DNA of 64,000 bases, taken from positions 5,867 through 69,866 of the forward strand of contig JAKEHY010000024.1 of NCBI GenBank assembly GCA_022614805.1, read 5' to 3'. This document shows, piece by piece, positions 16,593 through 25,821 of this stretch; within the stretch, counting starts at the first letter, position 1; every line of letters starts with the position of its first letter. The translations under genes were made by a program, and so were the position numbers. Below the pieces are notes generated by a model that had not been told where the DNA came from, searched no databases, and saw only the letters and a program-made list of their open reading frames with translations. Origin of the DNA: Candidatus Zixiibacteriota bacterium (GTDB taxonomy: Bacteria; Zixibacteria; MSB-5A5; DSPP01).

Positions 16593-18323
16593 TTATTTCT
16601 TCAGCAGTTTCAAAAATGCTTCCAACGGACGGGTGTTGACAACGTCCGATTTTTGGGCCCAGCCGCGGCGGGCCTGGGCGATGCCGTACTCGAGAAAATC
16701 GAGATGGGGAATGGAATGGGCGTCCGTATCAATTGCGAGCTTGACCCCGGCGGCAACACATTTGCGGATGTATTCGTCTTTCAAATCCAGCCGGTCGGGC
16801 ATTGCGTCGATTTCCAGAACGGCGCCGGTTTCCTTGGCGGCTTTGATAATGGCGTCCATATCCAAATCGTAGGCTTCCCTCTTCCCTATCAGGCGGCCGG
16901 TGGGATGGAACAAAATATCGACATTGGGATTTTTTATCGCCCGGATGATTCTTCTGGTCTGCTCTTCCCGCGGCAGGTCAAAATGGGAATGGACGGCCAC
17001 GCCGACCACGTCCAGTTGGGATAGAGTTTCATCGTCCAAATCGAGCGAGCCGTCTTTCAGAATATCACACTCCGTCCCTTTGAGAATTTTTAATTTCGGA
17101 CCGATTTTTTTTTGCACCTGGTCGATTTCGGCCCATTGCTTGCGGATTTTTTTCTCATCCAGGCCGCCGGTCATTGCCAGCCGCTTGGTGTGGTCGGTGA
17201 TGGCGATGTATTTGTGCCTGCGCTGGATGGCGGCCTGGGCGTATGCTTCAATCGAATCGGCGCCGTCGGTCCAGTCGGTCTGGATTTGCAAATCTCCCAG
17301 GAGGTCGCCGTAGCCGATGAGTTTGGGGAGTTTGTGTTTTTTGGCCGCTTTGATTTCCCCGGTGTTTTCGCGCATTTCCGGCTCGATGTAATCCATACCC
17401 AAAGCGGCGTAGAGCTCTTCCTCCGTCTTTCCGGCAATCTGTTTGTTACCCTTGAAAAGACCGTATTCGTTCAGCTTCCACCCTTTGGCCATCGCCATTT
17501 CCCGCAGGGTGACGTTGTGGTCCTTGGAGCCGGTGAAGTAGTTCAGGGCGGCGCCGTACGATTCCGCCGGAACGACCCGCAAATCAACATCGAGACCGGA
17601 TTCCAGCTTGACCGCCGACTTGGTCTCCCCGTGGGCGGAAATGTGCACCACCTCCGGCATCGAAACGAAGAAATCCATCACCGGCTTGGGCTTTTTGGAG
17701 ACGACCAGAACGTCCAAATCGCCGATGGTTTCCTTGCGGCGGCGGAGCGACCCGGCCAGAGCTATCCGTTCGACTTCCTTCAGTTCACCGAGCCGCTTTT
17801 CAATCAGCCGCGCTTTGGGCAAAACCGCTCCCAATAGGAGCCGCCCGGTTGCTTTTTTCAGAAAGTCAAGCCCCTTCAGAATGTTTTCTTCCGATTTGGC
17901 ACCGAAGTGCTCCAGTTTGGCGATTTTTCCGGCCCGGGCCGCTTTTTCCAAATCGGCTATGGTCTTGATGCCCAATTCCTCGTACAGTTTTTTAATCGAC
18001 TTCGGCCCCAGCCCCTCGATTTTACGCAGCCCGGAGAGGTCAACCGGGACTTTTTTCTTCAGTTCGTCGTAATATTTGAGACGGCCGGTTTGGAGCAGCT
18101 CTTCGATTTTTTTGGCGATGGAGGCGCCGATGCCGGGGATTCCTTCAAGCGCTTTCAGCCCGCCGGCTTCGTAGATTTCGGAAACCCCTTTATCCAGCTC
18201 CCCCACCGCCTGGGCCGCTTTTTCGTAGGCGCGGGGTTTGAAGGGAATCCCTTCCATTTCGAGGTATTCGCCGATTTCGGCTAAAAGACGGGATGTTTCC
18301 TGATTCGAAATTCTTTTTACCAT
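16593..18323 (-). CDS. polX: DNA polymerase X with C-terminal PHP domain (PolX)
   Basis: 576 residues. Family X polymerase for gap filling in base excision repair, joined to a PHP domain that in relatives has 3'-5' exonuclease and AP-endonuclease activity. N-terminal helix-hairpin-helix motifs (LEGIPGIGASIAKKIEELL, IEGLGPKSIKKLYEELG) precede the polymerase core, GSLRRRKETIGDLDVLVVS. The PHP domain starts near residue 340. Metal ligands are present in ITDHTKRL, KGTECDIL, AVHSHFD, LFHPTG and DTDAHS. Motif I, normally His-x-His, reads DLQIQTDWTDG (codons CAA and CAG), so both His are Gln, which may weaken nuclease activity. It stands alone, read leftward. Confidence 0.92.
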   Translation of the reverse strand: MVKRISNQETSRLLAEIGEYLEMEGIPFKPRAYEKAAQAVGELDKGVSEIYEAGGLKALEGIPGIGASIAKKIEELLQTGRLKYYDELKKKVPVDLSGLRKIEGLGPKSIKKLYEELGIKTIADLEKAARAGKIAKLEHFGAKSEENILKGLDFLKKATGRLLLGAVLPKARLIEKRLGELKEVERIALAGSLRRRKETIGDLDVLVVSKKPKPVMDFFVSMPEVVHISAHGETKSAVKLESGLDVDLRVVPAESYGAALNYFTGSKDHNVTLREMAMAKGWKLNEYGLFKGNKQIAGKTEEELYAALGMDYIEPEMRENTGEIKAAKKHKLPKLIGYGDLLGDLQIQTDWTDGADSIEAYAQAAIQRRHKYIAITDHTKRLAMTGGLDEKKIRKQWAEIDQVQKKIGPKLKILKGTECDILKDGSLDLDDETLSQLDVVGVAVHSHFDLPREEQTRRIIRAIKNPNVDILFHPTGRLIGKREAYDLDMDAIIKAAKETGAVLEIDAMPDRLDLKDEYIRKCVAAGVKLAIDTDAHSIPHLDFLEYGIAQARRGWAQKSDVVNTRPLEAFLKLLKK

Positions 18324-18448
18324 TGACTGAATTATAATACGGCGGAGGGAGATTGCGCCACAAGCCGCGCTTCCCCTCCTTTTTTGAGGTTAGAATGGAA
18401 TGCGTTTCCCAGGGGCGGAGGCCCCTGGGCTAAGCATTGGAAGGAAAT

Positions 18449-19570
18449 TCAGGTTTTCGACGTTTTTTCGGCGCCTGAATCGGGGTCGTCGTCCAAATAC
18501 TCTGCCAGGAGCCGGTGAAACTGGTGCACGCCCACTTCCCGCGTGGGGGAAAACCGGCCCGCCGGGTAGTATCTGGACTGCAGGCCGTTGTGCACCCCCT
18601 CCACGACGAACTCATCCTCCCGTTCCACCTTGTCCAGCATCGCGCCGGCGCCGCTTCCTAATTTCGATTCATCATACACGTAGGAGACGAAGGAGACTTT
18701 GGTGCGGTTTGGACTCAACGGCCGCACGAGGTTCACCGACAGTCCCCAGGGATAGAAATTGAACATCATATTCGGAAAAAGCCAAAAGTAGTAGGCGGCG
18801 ACGTGCCGGCCGTGGTCGATGTGCCCGGCCGGCAGCTCGAACACCTCGCTTTGGTCCGCATATCCAATCTGCAAATTGAGATGCTCATACGCCACCGTGG
18901 TGTATTGGCCGTAATCGACGACTTTGTTCAAGTCGGCATGGACGAAGGGGATGTGAAACCCTTCGAGATAATTGTCACAGTAGAGGGCCCAGTGGCAGTT
19001 GACGAGGTAATCCTTGCTTAAACTGTCGCTGCGTCTGAACTGATGCAGCGGAAGAAAACCGACCCGCTCGTTCATAATGCTGAAGACTTCGGTTACGTCA
19101 AAACGGGGCTCCAGACCGACAAACAGGTGCGGCCCCCATTGGGCGAAATGAAACGGACGCAGGTCGTCGGATGGGCGGGGGAAATTTTCGGCCGTTTTGA
19201 ACTCGGGCATTGATTTGAACTTTCCGTCCAGGTCAAATGAGCGGCCGTGGTAGCCGCAGACCAGGGTTTTCGGTTTCCCCGGATTCTGGACGATGATGTT
19301 GCCCCGGTGCGTGCAGACATTTGTCAGGCAGCGACCCACCCCTTCCCGGTCCCGGGTTAGCACCATCGGCTCGGAGAGGAATTTATCCAAGAGCACGAAA
19401 GGATAGACAGTATTTCCGGGAGGGAGAAGGCTGTCGTCGCCGACCCACTGCCAGGTTTTGGCGAACACGCGCTCTTTCAGTTCCTCAAAGACAGCGGGGT
19501 CCCGGTAGAAGGAGGCCGGCAGCGTTTCCGCTTTTTTTATGTCCGGGTCTATGCTGTAGCGCCGTTGCAT
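18449..19570 (-). CDS. Rieske non-heme iron oxygenase, large (alpha) subunit
   Basis: 373 residues. Ring-hydroxylating dioxygenase/choline monooxygenase-like alpha subunit. The Rieske [2Fe-2S] ligands are CTHRGN and CGYHGRSFDLDG (about residues 86-108). The mononuclear iron site is in YCDNYLEGFHIPFVH near residue 200, with the bridging Asp and two His in place. These enzymes hydroxylate or demethylate small molecules using electrons from a separate reductase, which is not encoded nearby. It begins one base after the permease stop, so transporter and oxygenase are one operon. The substrate may be an amino acid or quaternary amine; this is a guess from the permease. Confidence 0.9.
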   Translation of the reverse strand: MQRRYSIDPDIKKAETLPASFYRDPAVFEELKERVFAKTWQWVGDDSLLPPGNTVYPFVLLDKFLSEPMVLTRDREGVGRCLTNVCTHRGNIIVQNPGKPKTLVCGYHGRSFDLDGKFKSMPEFKTAENFPRPSDDLRPFHFAQWGPHLFVGLEPRFDVTEVFSIMNERVGFLPLHQFRRSDSLSKDYLVNCHWALYCDNYLEGFHIPFVHADLNKVVDYGQYTTVAYEHLNLQIGYADQSEVFELPAGHIDHGRHVAAYYFWLFPNMMFNFYPWGLSVNLVRPLSPNRTKVSFVSYVYDESKLGSGAGAMLDKVEREDEFVVEGVHNGLQSRYYPAGRFSPTREVGVHQFHRLLAEYLDDDPDSGAEKTSKT

Positions 19571-19571
19571 A

Positions 19572-20927
19572 TCAACCGGACCGTTTCGCCGCTTCGCCGG
19601 AAGGCCCCGGGTCGGCCATTTTCATCCAGACGTAGAAGGGAATCCCGGCCACGAGAAGAATGAACCCCCAGAACACGACCTCTTGGCCGCTCCCCACCAT
19701 AACCCAGAGGGAAAAACCGAACGCCAGGCTGGCGAGTGTGAGTTTCCCGCCCAGCTCGCCCTCCCTCAACTTGGCCGACTGTAGCACATAGCTCGCCGCC
19801 GAAAAAAAATAGGGGGTCAAGACCGAAAGCGTGGAGAGGGTTATCATAAAAGTGAAGGCGTCGACCAATGTTTTTGAGTAGTTCAAGGCCAAAAGCACCG
19901 AGGCCAGGATGCTCGAAATAACTATCCCCAAGGCGGGGGAGCCGTTTCGATTGAGCCGGCCGAAAACTTTCGGAAAGAGTTTGTCGCGGGCGGCGGACAT
20001 CGGAATCTGTCCCTGTATCAGTATCCATCCGTTCAAGGCGCCGAAAGTCGAGATTACCGCTCCGGCTGCAATCACGTACTGGGCGGAAGCTCCCCAGAAG
20101 ACCGCCGCCGCATCGGCAAACGGGGCGTTTGACTTCGCCAGTGTTTCCCCCGGAAGCAGGCCCATTACCGCCACCGAGCCGAGCAAATATACGAAGACGG
20201 CGACTACGGTGCCGGCGATGGTCGATTTTCTAATCGTCACCGCGGCATCCTTGATTTTGGAGCCCGGTATGGTGGCGCTCTCCATTCCGAGGAAGGCAAA
20301 GAAGGTCAGCATCACGGTCGTCGTCAAAACGGAAAGGTTCGCCCCCCCGCTCGTGTTGAAAGCCGGAAAGTTATCGAGCTTCATATAGAAAATTCCCACG
20401 CCCCCAATCAGGAGGAGCGGAACGAGCTTCAAGATAGTGGTAATTAGTTGAACGGAGCCGACCGTCCGGATTTTTTTCGAATTCGTCCAGGTAAGAAGCC
20501 AGATGACGGACAAGCCGGTGAAAATTGCAGCCAGCGGGCTTTTTGAAAGGATGGGAATGAAAACGGTAAGGTAACTCACCAAAGCGACGACAATGGCGGC
20601 GTTCGTGCACCAGATGGAAATCCAGTAGCTCCAGGCGACCAAGTAGGCGGGGAATTCCCCCAGACTGATTTTCGTGTAGGCGTACGGTCCCCCGGTGGTC
20701 CGGGGAGCCAGACGGCCCAGTTCCCCAAATACAAGCGCCATCAGGATGGCGCCAACCGCGGAGCAAAGCCAGGCCAAAAGGCTGATTCCGCCGTAGGCGG
20801 CCAGAGTTGCGGGCAAAAGGAATATGCCGGAGCCGATGATATTCCCCACGACAAGCGCGGTGCTCGACCAAAACCCCAATTTCGATTGGTGGTCTGGCTC
20901 CGATTGGAGGTCAACTTTTGGGTCCAC
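19572..20927 (-). CDS. APC-family amino acid permease
   Basis: 451 residues, about 12 membrane helices, amino acid-polyamine-organocation superfamily. The N-terminal signature is in VGNIIGSGIFLLPATLAAYGG (helix 1, with the unwound GSGIF). The ISIWCTNAAIVVALVSYLT stretch and the overall pattern resemble the AdiC/PotE-like branch (basic amino acids, agmatine). It probably imports or exchanges the substrate or product of the Rieske oxygenase encoded next. The gene is 44 bases from comM on the same strand. The substrate is unproven. Confidence 0.88.
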   Translation of the reverse strand: MDPKVDLQSEPDHQSKLGFWSSTALVVGNIIGSGIFLLPATLAAYGGISLLAWLCSAVGAILMALVFGELGRLAPRTTGGPYAYTKISLGEFPAYLVAWSYWISIWCTNAAIVVALVSYLTVFIPILSKSPLAAIFTGLSVIWLLTWTNSKKIRTVGSVQLITTILKLVPLLLIGGVGIFYMKLDNFPAFNTSGGANLSVLTTTVMLTFFAFLGMESATIPGSKIKDAAVTIRKSTIAGTVVAVFVYLLGSVAVMGLLPGETLAKSNAPFADAAAVFWGASAQYVIAAGAVISTFGALNGWILIQGQIPMSAARDKLFPKVFGRLNRNGSPALGIVISSILASVLLALNYSKTLVDAFTFMITLSTLSVLTPYFFSAASYVLQSAKLREGELGGKLTLASLAFGFSLWVMVGSGQEVVFWGFILLVAGIPFYVWMKMADPGPSGEAAKRSG

Positions 20928-20971
20928 GCCCGGCTAACTTACGAAATTTCAGTCAAATTCCGAACACCTGC

Positions 20972-22516
20972 CTACATCCACAAGTTTCTATCCAGGGTGC
21001 GATACTGAATCGCCTCGGATAGATGGGATTCCTTGACGTCGGGGCTGGCTTCCAAATCGGCAATGGTGCGGGCCACTTTTAGGATACGGTCGTAAGCGCG
21101 AGCGGAGAGTCCGAGCTTGGACATCGCCGCTCGAAGCAGTTCCTGACCGGCCGACGTTATCGAGCAGTATTTTTTCAAATGCCGAGTTTGCATATGGGCG
21201 TTGGCGAAGATTTTTTTCTCCTTGGCAAACCGCTCGGTCTGAAGCCTCCGGGCGGCGCTCACCCGTTCCCGGATTTTGGAAGAGGGTTCGGCTCCATCGG
21301 GAGTGGAAAGTTCTTTGAACTTCACCGCCGGCACTTCGATGTGGATATCGATTCGGTCCAGAAGGGGGCCGGAGATTTTGGAGACGTAGCGCTGGATTTC
21401 CGCCGGGGAACAATGACACCGGCCCGAAGGGTCGCCGAAAAATCCACAGGGGCAGGGGTTCATTGCCGAAACCAGTTGAAATTGGGAGGGATAGGTCAAA
21501 GAAATTTTGGCGCGGGAGATGGTCACCCGGCCGTCCTCCATCGGCTGGCGCAAAACTTCTAACACATCTTTTTTGAACTCCGGCATTTCGTCCAAAAACA
21601 GAACGCCGTGGTGCGCCAACGAAACTTCCCCCGGCCGGGGGACCGTCCCGCCGCCGATTAGCCCGGCGTCCGAAATGGTGTGATGCGGGCTGCGGAAGGG
21701 GCGGGTGGCCAGAAGCGGAACGCCGGGCTCCAGCTGGCCGGCGACGGAATGAATTTTGGTGGTTTCCAAAGCCTCCTCAATGGTCAAAGGGGGCAGAATG
21801 GTCGGCAGCCGGCGGGAGAGCATCGTTTTGCCCGAGCCGGGAGGGCCGATTAAGAGAATGTTATGCGAACCGGCCGCCGCCACCTCGAGGGAACGTTTGA
21901 CCGCCTCCTGCCCTTTCACTTCCGAAAAGTCGAGGGGATAATCAAGCGCTTTTTCGAAAACCGAATGGATATCCAGACTGAAGGGCTCGAGGACCTGCTC
22001 CCCTTCCAGAAAACCGGCCGCCTCCCGCAGGGAGGAAATCGGATAAACCGGCAGGCCGGTGGCCATCGCCGCCTCGGCGGCGTTTTCTTTCGGCACCAAA
22101 AGGACTTTGTTGTCGTTTTGCTTCAGGGCCAAAGCAATCGGCAGAACCCCAGGGATGGGTCGCACGCTGCCGTCCAGCGAAAGCTCCCCCACCATCACCA
22201 CTTCCGAAAAATCCTCCCGCCCCAGCTGCCCGGTGGCGGCGAGGATGCCCACGGCCATCGGCAAATCGAAGGCGCTCCCCTCTTTTTTGATATCCGCCGG
22301 GGCCAGATTGATGGTCACTTTTTGGCGGGGGAAGGAGTAGCCGGAATTTTTTACGGCGGAGGCGACCCTTTCTTTGGCTTCCCGCACGGCTCCTTCCGGC
22401 AGGCCGACGGTGGCGAAGGCGGGAAGCCCGCTGGTGATGTCGGCTTCCACTTCCACCAGGTAGGCTTCGATGCCCAAAAGGGAGGAGGAATAAACCTTGG
22501 CCAGTCGGTTTCTCAT
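20972..22516 (-). CDS. comM: YifB/ComM-family Mg-chelatase-like AAA+ ATPase
   Basis: 514 residues from the ATG at 22516 ([18 protein letters not shown]); a start at 22540 adds eight residues. ComM is a hexameric helicase that promotes branch migration during natural transformation. An N-terminal Lon-like ChlI domain ([22 protein letters not shown] region) precedes the AAA+ core with Walker [12 protein letters not shown] near residue 215, Walker [11 protein letters not shown], and the C-terminal domain ending in [10 protein letters not shown] zinc-type cluster [15 protein letters not shown] is also present. No other competence genes are nearby. Confidence 0.93.
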   Translation of the reverse strand: MRNRLAKVYSSSLLGIEAYLVEVEADITSGLPAFATVGLPEGAVREAKERVASAVKNSGYSFPRQKVTINLAPADIKKEGSAFDLPMAVGILAATGQLGREDFSEVVMVGELSLDGSVRPIPGVLPIALALKQNDNKVLLVPKENAAEAAMATGLPVYPISSLREAAGFLEGEQVLEPFSLDIHSVFEKALDYPLDFSEVKGQEAVKRSLEVAAAGSHNILLIGPPGSGKTMLSRRLPTILPPLTIEEALETTKIHSVAGQLEPGVPLLATRPFRSPHHTISDAGLIGGGTVPRPGEVSLAHHGVLFLDEMPEFKKDVLEVLRQPMEDGRVTISRAKISLTYPSQFQLVSAMNPCPCGFFGDPSGRCHCSPAEIQRYVSKISGPLLDRIDIHIEVPAVKFKELSTPDGAEPSSKIRERVSAARRLQTERFAKEKKIFANAHMQTRHLKKYCSITSAGQELLRAAMSKLGLSARAYDRILKVARTIADLEASPDVKESHLSEAIQYRTLDRNLWM

Positions 22517-22848
22517 AGGCAAACAAGGTAATGAGGCCAAAAGGGACTGTCAAACAGGTTTTGACCCTTCCCCCAATAAGAATAGGGATTAGTGATTAGT
22601 GAAAACCAATACACCCCTATGGTCCCCCTTAAATACAGGGGGACAGGATTGGGCGGGTTTGAAACCCGCCCCTACAAGAACAAAGGACATCGCTTAGAAA
22701 TTGGCTTGACGGAGCCAAAGCGGGGCTTATCTTAAAATAAAGTTCTGGATGAAACGGCGGCGGTTTCGTGGGGGAAACCGGCGCCCTCGCCCACCTTCCA
22801 GAAATGAAACTGGTGAAAATACAACCATATCAAAAAAGGAGCTGTGCA
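22517..22848. other. Intergenic region between divergent comM and adhesin-like gene
   Basis: It holds a dispersed palindromic repeat at 22622-22675. Near 22711 is TTGACGG with TCTTAAAATAA about 22 bases on, a weak promoter candidate for the plus-strand gene. No coding sequence is supported. Confidence 0.4.
22622..22675. repeat. Dispersed palindromic repeat (two hairpins)
   Basis: GTCCCCC/GGGGGAC (22622-22644) followed by GGGCGGGTTT-GAAACCCGCCC (22651-22671) and the tail CTACAAG. It has the same two-hairpin plan as 16521-16577, and the same GCCCCTAC tail as the copies at 24.4 and 58.5 kb. Confidence 0.7.
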
Positions 22849-24318
22849 ATGAAACGCTTCAAGGTGCTTTGGGGAGTATTTGTTCTATTGGCCTCATCAA
22901 CCGCTGGAGCACTTTTTCCGAGCGGAGTTGAGGGAGCCATTCCCAGATTAATCAATTTTCAAGGAGTTTTGCGGGATGGCAGCGGCAATCCAGTGGCGGA
23001 CGGGTCGTATTCGGTAACTTTCAAAATCTACGACGCTCCGACTGTCGGGACCGTGCTCTGGACGGAAACTCAACCGGTAACCACGCTCGGCGGCTCGTTC
23101 AATGTTCTTCTGGGAGCCACTAACGCCGTGCCGGATTCTGCGTTCAATGGAGCCAACCGCTATTTGGGAATCGCGGTAGCTTCCGACCCGGAAATGTCGC
23201 CGAGGTTTCAACTCGTTTCGGTCGGCTACGCCTTCCGCGTCAATTCGGTGGATGGGGCTTTGGGAGGAACCATTAGTGGAGACATTAATATCATGGGAAA
23301 AGCTACAATTGGTTCCGGGAACAGCAACGCTGGTTCATTTGCATTTGTCGCGGGTACGAGGAACACTGTAACCGGAGCTGGTTCCACTATAGGCGGAGGA
23401 GACACTAATACAGTGACTCGCGATGGTGCCACCATAGGCGGCGGGAAAGCAAACGTAATAAGCGGCCAAGCTGCTACGATTGCCGGAGGTCATTCTAATA
23501 TCGCAAGTGGAGAAAGATCAACAATAGGTGGTGGGGGTTTTAACCGAGCCCGTGGGCATCTCTCTGTGGTTAGTGGCGGTGGCGATATCTATTCTATTGC
23601 TGATTCTAATTCAGCGCTCGGAGATTATTCTGCTGTTGGAGGCGGGAAAGGTAACATCGCAGAGGGGTTTGGCGCAAAAGTCGGGGGCGGTTCCATCAAC
23701 AAGGCCACCGGAGGTTTTTCATTTGTGGGAGGGGGAATTAACAATTTGGCCAATGGCTCGCAGGCCACTATCGGCGGGGGGCAAACCAATATCGCCAGCG
23801 CCCCTTTTGCAACCGTTCCCGGAGGATGTGGAAACCAAGCCGGCGGTAGTTTTACAACCGTGGGTGGCGGATTCAACAATGGAGCTGGAAATTTTTATTC
23901 CACCGTCGCCGGGGGGGACCAGGACACCGCCACCGGAAACTGGTCGGCCATTCCGGGCGGACAATTCAACAAAGCCGCCGGAAGCTATTCTTTTGCCGCC
24001 GGGCGGAGGGCCAAGGCGCTGCACCATGGTTCCTTTGTCTGGGCGGACAGCACGGACGCCGATTTTTCTTCGACGGCCCCCAACCAGTTTATAATTCGGG
24101 CTTCGGGAGGGTTTGGAATTGGAACGGCGAACCCGCAAGGGGCTTTGGATATGAGCAACGCCAACGGCGCTTTCATCGCCCCCCGAATGACCAATAACCA
24201 GAGAAATGCAATGACGCCCATCGACGGGATGGTTATTTACAACACGGAGACCCGGCAATTCAATTTTTGCGAAGACGGCCATTGGGTGACGAAGCAATCA
24301 AAGAGGGCGGACCGGTAG
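22849..24318 (+). CDS. Secreted YadA-head-like repeat protein with tail-fibre-type C-terminus
   Basis: 489 residues from the ATG at 22849, with AAAGGAG upstream. A signal peptide (about 1-31, ending VEGA) is followed by a domain common in FCB secreted proteins (IPRLINFQGVLRDGSGNPV). Residues of about 145-400 are many short repeats of the type ATIGGGxxNxASGxxST, the left-handed beta-roll of YadA/haemagglutinin heads. The C-terminus (FGIGTANPQGALDMSN, MTNNQRNAM, GMVIYNTETRQFNFCEDG) resembles tail-fibre and adhesin trimerisation regions. No beta-barrel anchor is present, so it is not a complete trimeric autotransporter. It is probably an extracellular surface-binding protein. Confidence 0.78.
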   Translation: MKRFKVLWGVFVLLASSTAGALFPSGVEGAIPRLINFQGVLRDGSGNPVADGSYSVTFKIYDAPTVGTVLWTETQPVTTLGGSFNVLLGATNAVPDSAFNGANRYLGIAVASDPEMSPRFQLVSVGYAFRVNSVDGALGGTISGDINIMGKATIGSGNSNAGSFAFVAGTRNTVTGAGSTIGGGDTNTVTRDGATIGGGKANVISGQAATIAGGHSNIASGERSTIGGGGFNRARGHLSVVSGGGDIYSIADSNSALGDYSAVGGGKGNIAEGFGAKVGGGSINKATGGFSFVGGGINNLANGSQATIGGGQTNIASAPFATVPGGCGNQAGGSFTTVGGGFNNGAGNFYSTVAGGDQDTATGNWSAIPGGQFNKAAGSYSFAAGRRAKALHHGSFVWADSTDADFSSTAPNQFIIRASGGFGIGTANPQGALDMSNANGAFIAPRMTNNQRNAMTPIDGMVIYNTETRQFNFCEDGHWVTKQSKRADR

Positions 24319-24320
24319 AA

Positions 24321-24453
24321 CCTCACCCCTAACCCCTCTCCTTACGAAGGAGAGGGAGGGCACAACAGTGTTGTGCCCCTACAAAAGAACGGAAATAAAT
24401 AAGGGGCAACCATCCCTCGACTCCGCTCGGGACAGGCGGGGAGTTGCCCCTAC
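24321..24453. repeat. Cluster of three palindromic repeats
   Basis: Three consecutive hairpins: CCCTCTCCTT-ACG-AAGGAGAGGG (24334-24356); GGGCACAAC/GTTGTGCCC followed by CTAC (24358-24382); and GGGGCAAC (24403) with GTTGCCCC (24443) followed by TAC. It sits between two convergent genes and may also stop transcription. Confidence 0.7.
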
Positions 24454-24456
24454 GAG

Positions 24457-25821
24457 TTATTTTGTTTCTTCCCCTTCCCCGGCGCGCATCAGACCGTTGG
24501 TGGGGGCTTTCTGTTCATACTTGGCCTTGTACTTCTCGTACAACTGCGTATGGCGGGAAGTCAAATCGACTTTCTTCCCCTGAATGAATTCCAGCTCCAC
24601 GTTGGAGGTGATTTCCAAGGGGTCGCCGGTGGTAACGATTAGAGTGGCATCCTTGCCGACCTCGAGAGAACCAATCCGGTCGGCCACGCCGAAAATTTCC
24701 GCCGGGAAAAGGGTGACGGTCTTCAAGGCGGCCTCTTTCGGCAGGCCATAGGCCGCCGCCATTGCGGCGTGGTAGGGCAGGTTGCGCTCGTTGGAGGCCC
24801 AGCCGCCGCCGTAAATGGCAAACTTCACCCCGGCTTCATATAGCTTTCCCGGCAAAGCATACGGCAAATCGTAATCTTCATAACGGCGGAAAGGGGTGCG
24901 CAGGGTGCCGCCGACCAGTACCGGAATGTTTTTGGCTTTCAAAAGTTCCGCCGCCCGCCAGGCATCGTAGCCGCCGCCGATGATAATTTTGATTTTTTCC
25001 TCCTCCGCCCAGGCCACGGCGGCCTGAATCTGCTGGAGATTTCCGGCCATCACCAAAACCGGCAGTTTTCCTTCAAAAACCGGAATCATCGCCTCCCAGC
25101 GCATATCGGTGGGAAGGTTTTTTCCGTTTAGAGCGGCCGCTTTTTTGGCCGTCCAGTAGGCGCGGGCATCCTTGAAGGCCTGGTGCAATTCCTTGAGGTT
25201 GCGCTCCCGGTTTTTCTTCTGCTCCTCTTCGGATTCGGTCACCCACCAGCCCCGCTGGGGAGTCATTTGCGGCCAGTTGACCAGAAGGGCCGCTGGAGCT
25301 TGGAAAGTCATCTCTTCCCAAGTCCAGCCATCCAGATTGATGACGGCGGCGGTGCCGGAGATGATGCCTCCCTCCGGAGAGGTTATAGCGGTGGTCACTC
25401 CGTTGGCCCGGGCGACCGGAATCAGCTCCGATTCCGGATTGATGGCCACCTCGGCCCGGACGTTGGGGTTGATGCGGCCTGTTTCGGTGACATCCTTGGT
25501 GGCCCGAACTTCCTCGATTTCGGTAAGCCCCAAATTGGTAAAAGCGTCGAAAAGCCCGGGATAGATGTGCTTCCCGGCGACGTCGATAACTTCCGTCCCG
25601 GCGGGCAGCGAAACGCCCCGACCGATGGCGGTGATTTTTCCCTTATCGAAAAGAATTGCCGCACCAGCGAGTTCCCCGCCAGTGACGGTATGAACGGTGC
25701 CGCCGACCAAGGCAACCGGCCGGCTTTGGGGGGGAGCGGGACGCTGGTCAAAGCCCCAAACAGATACTGCCAAAATGAACCCGAGTATCATCCCCACTCC
25801 AAATCCAAATATCTTTTTCAT
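24457..25821 (-). CDS. Secreted amidohydrolase-like protein lacking the HxH motif
   Basis: 454 residues from the ATG at 25821 (GGAGGAGCACC upstream). A signal peptide (KKIFGFGVGMILGFILAVS) directs export. The fold matches metal-dependent amidohydrolases: the opening ALVGGTVHTVTGGEL, the GKHIYPGLFDAFTNLG strand, and the closing IGSLEVGKDATLIVTTGDPL. The conserved IDxHxH after PGL is replaced by FDAFTNLG, so the first metal ligands are absent and canonical hydrolysis is doubtful. The start overlaps the stop of the upstream amidohydrolase in an ATGA quartet. It may be a structural partner of that enzyme; this is inferred from context. Confidence 0.8.
   Translation of the reverse strand: MKKIFGFGVGMILGFILAVSVWGFDQRPAPPQSRPVALVGGTVHTVTGGELAGAAILFDKGKITAIGRGVSLPAGTEVIDVAGKHIYPGLFDAFTNLGLTEIEEVRATKDVTETGRINPNVRAEVAINPESELIPVARANGVTTAITSPEGGIISGTAAVINLDGWTWEEMTFQAPAALLVNWPQMTPQRGWWVTESEEEQKKNRERNLKELHQAFKDARAYWTAKKAAALNGKNLPTDMRWEAMIPVFEGKLPVLVMAGNLQQIQAAVAWAEEEKIKIIIGGGYDAWRAAELLKAKNIPVLVGGTLRTPFRRYEDYDLPYALPGKLYEAGVKFAIYGGGWASNERNLPYHAAMAAAYGLPKEAALKTVTLFPAEIFGVADRIGSLEVGKDATLIVTTGDPLEITSNVELEFIQGKKVDLTSRHTQLYEKYKAKYEQKAPTNGLMRAGEGEETK

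Noticed and set aside
16496-17024. Continuation of the Rrf2-like frame to 17024
   Set aside because: Beyond the repeat the frame is only antisense to polX, with no Rrf2 similarity.
22849-24318. Trimeric autotransporter adhesin
   Set aside because: Head-like repeats are present, but there is no coiled-coil stalk or C-terminal beta-barrel anchor.
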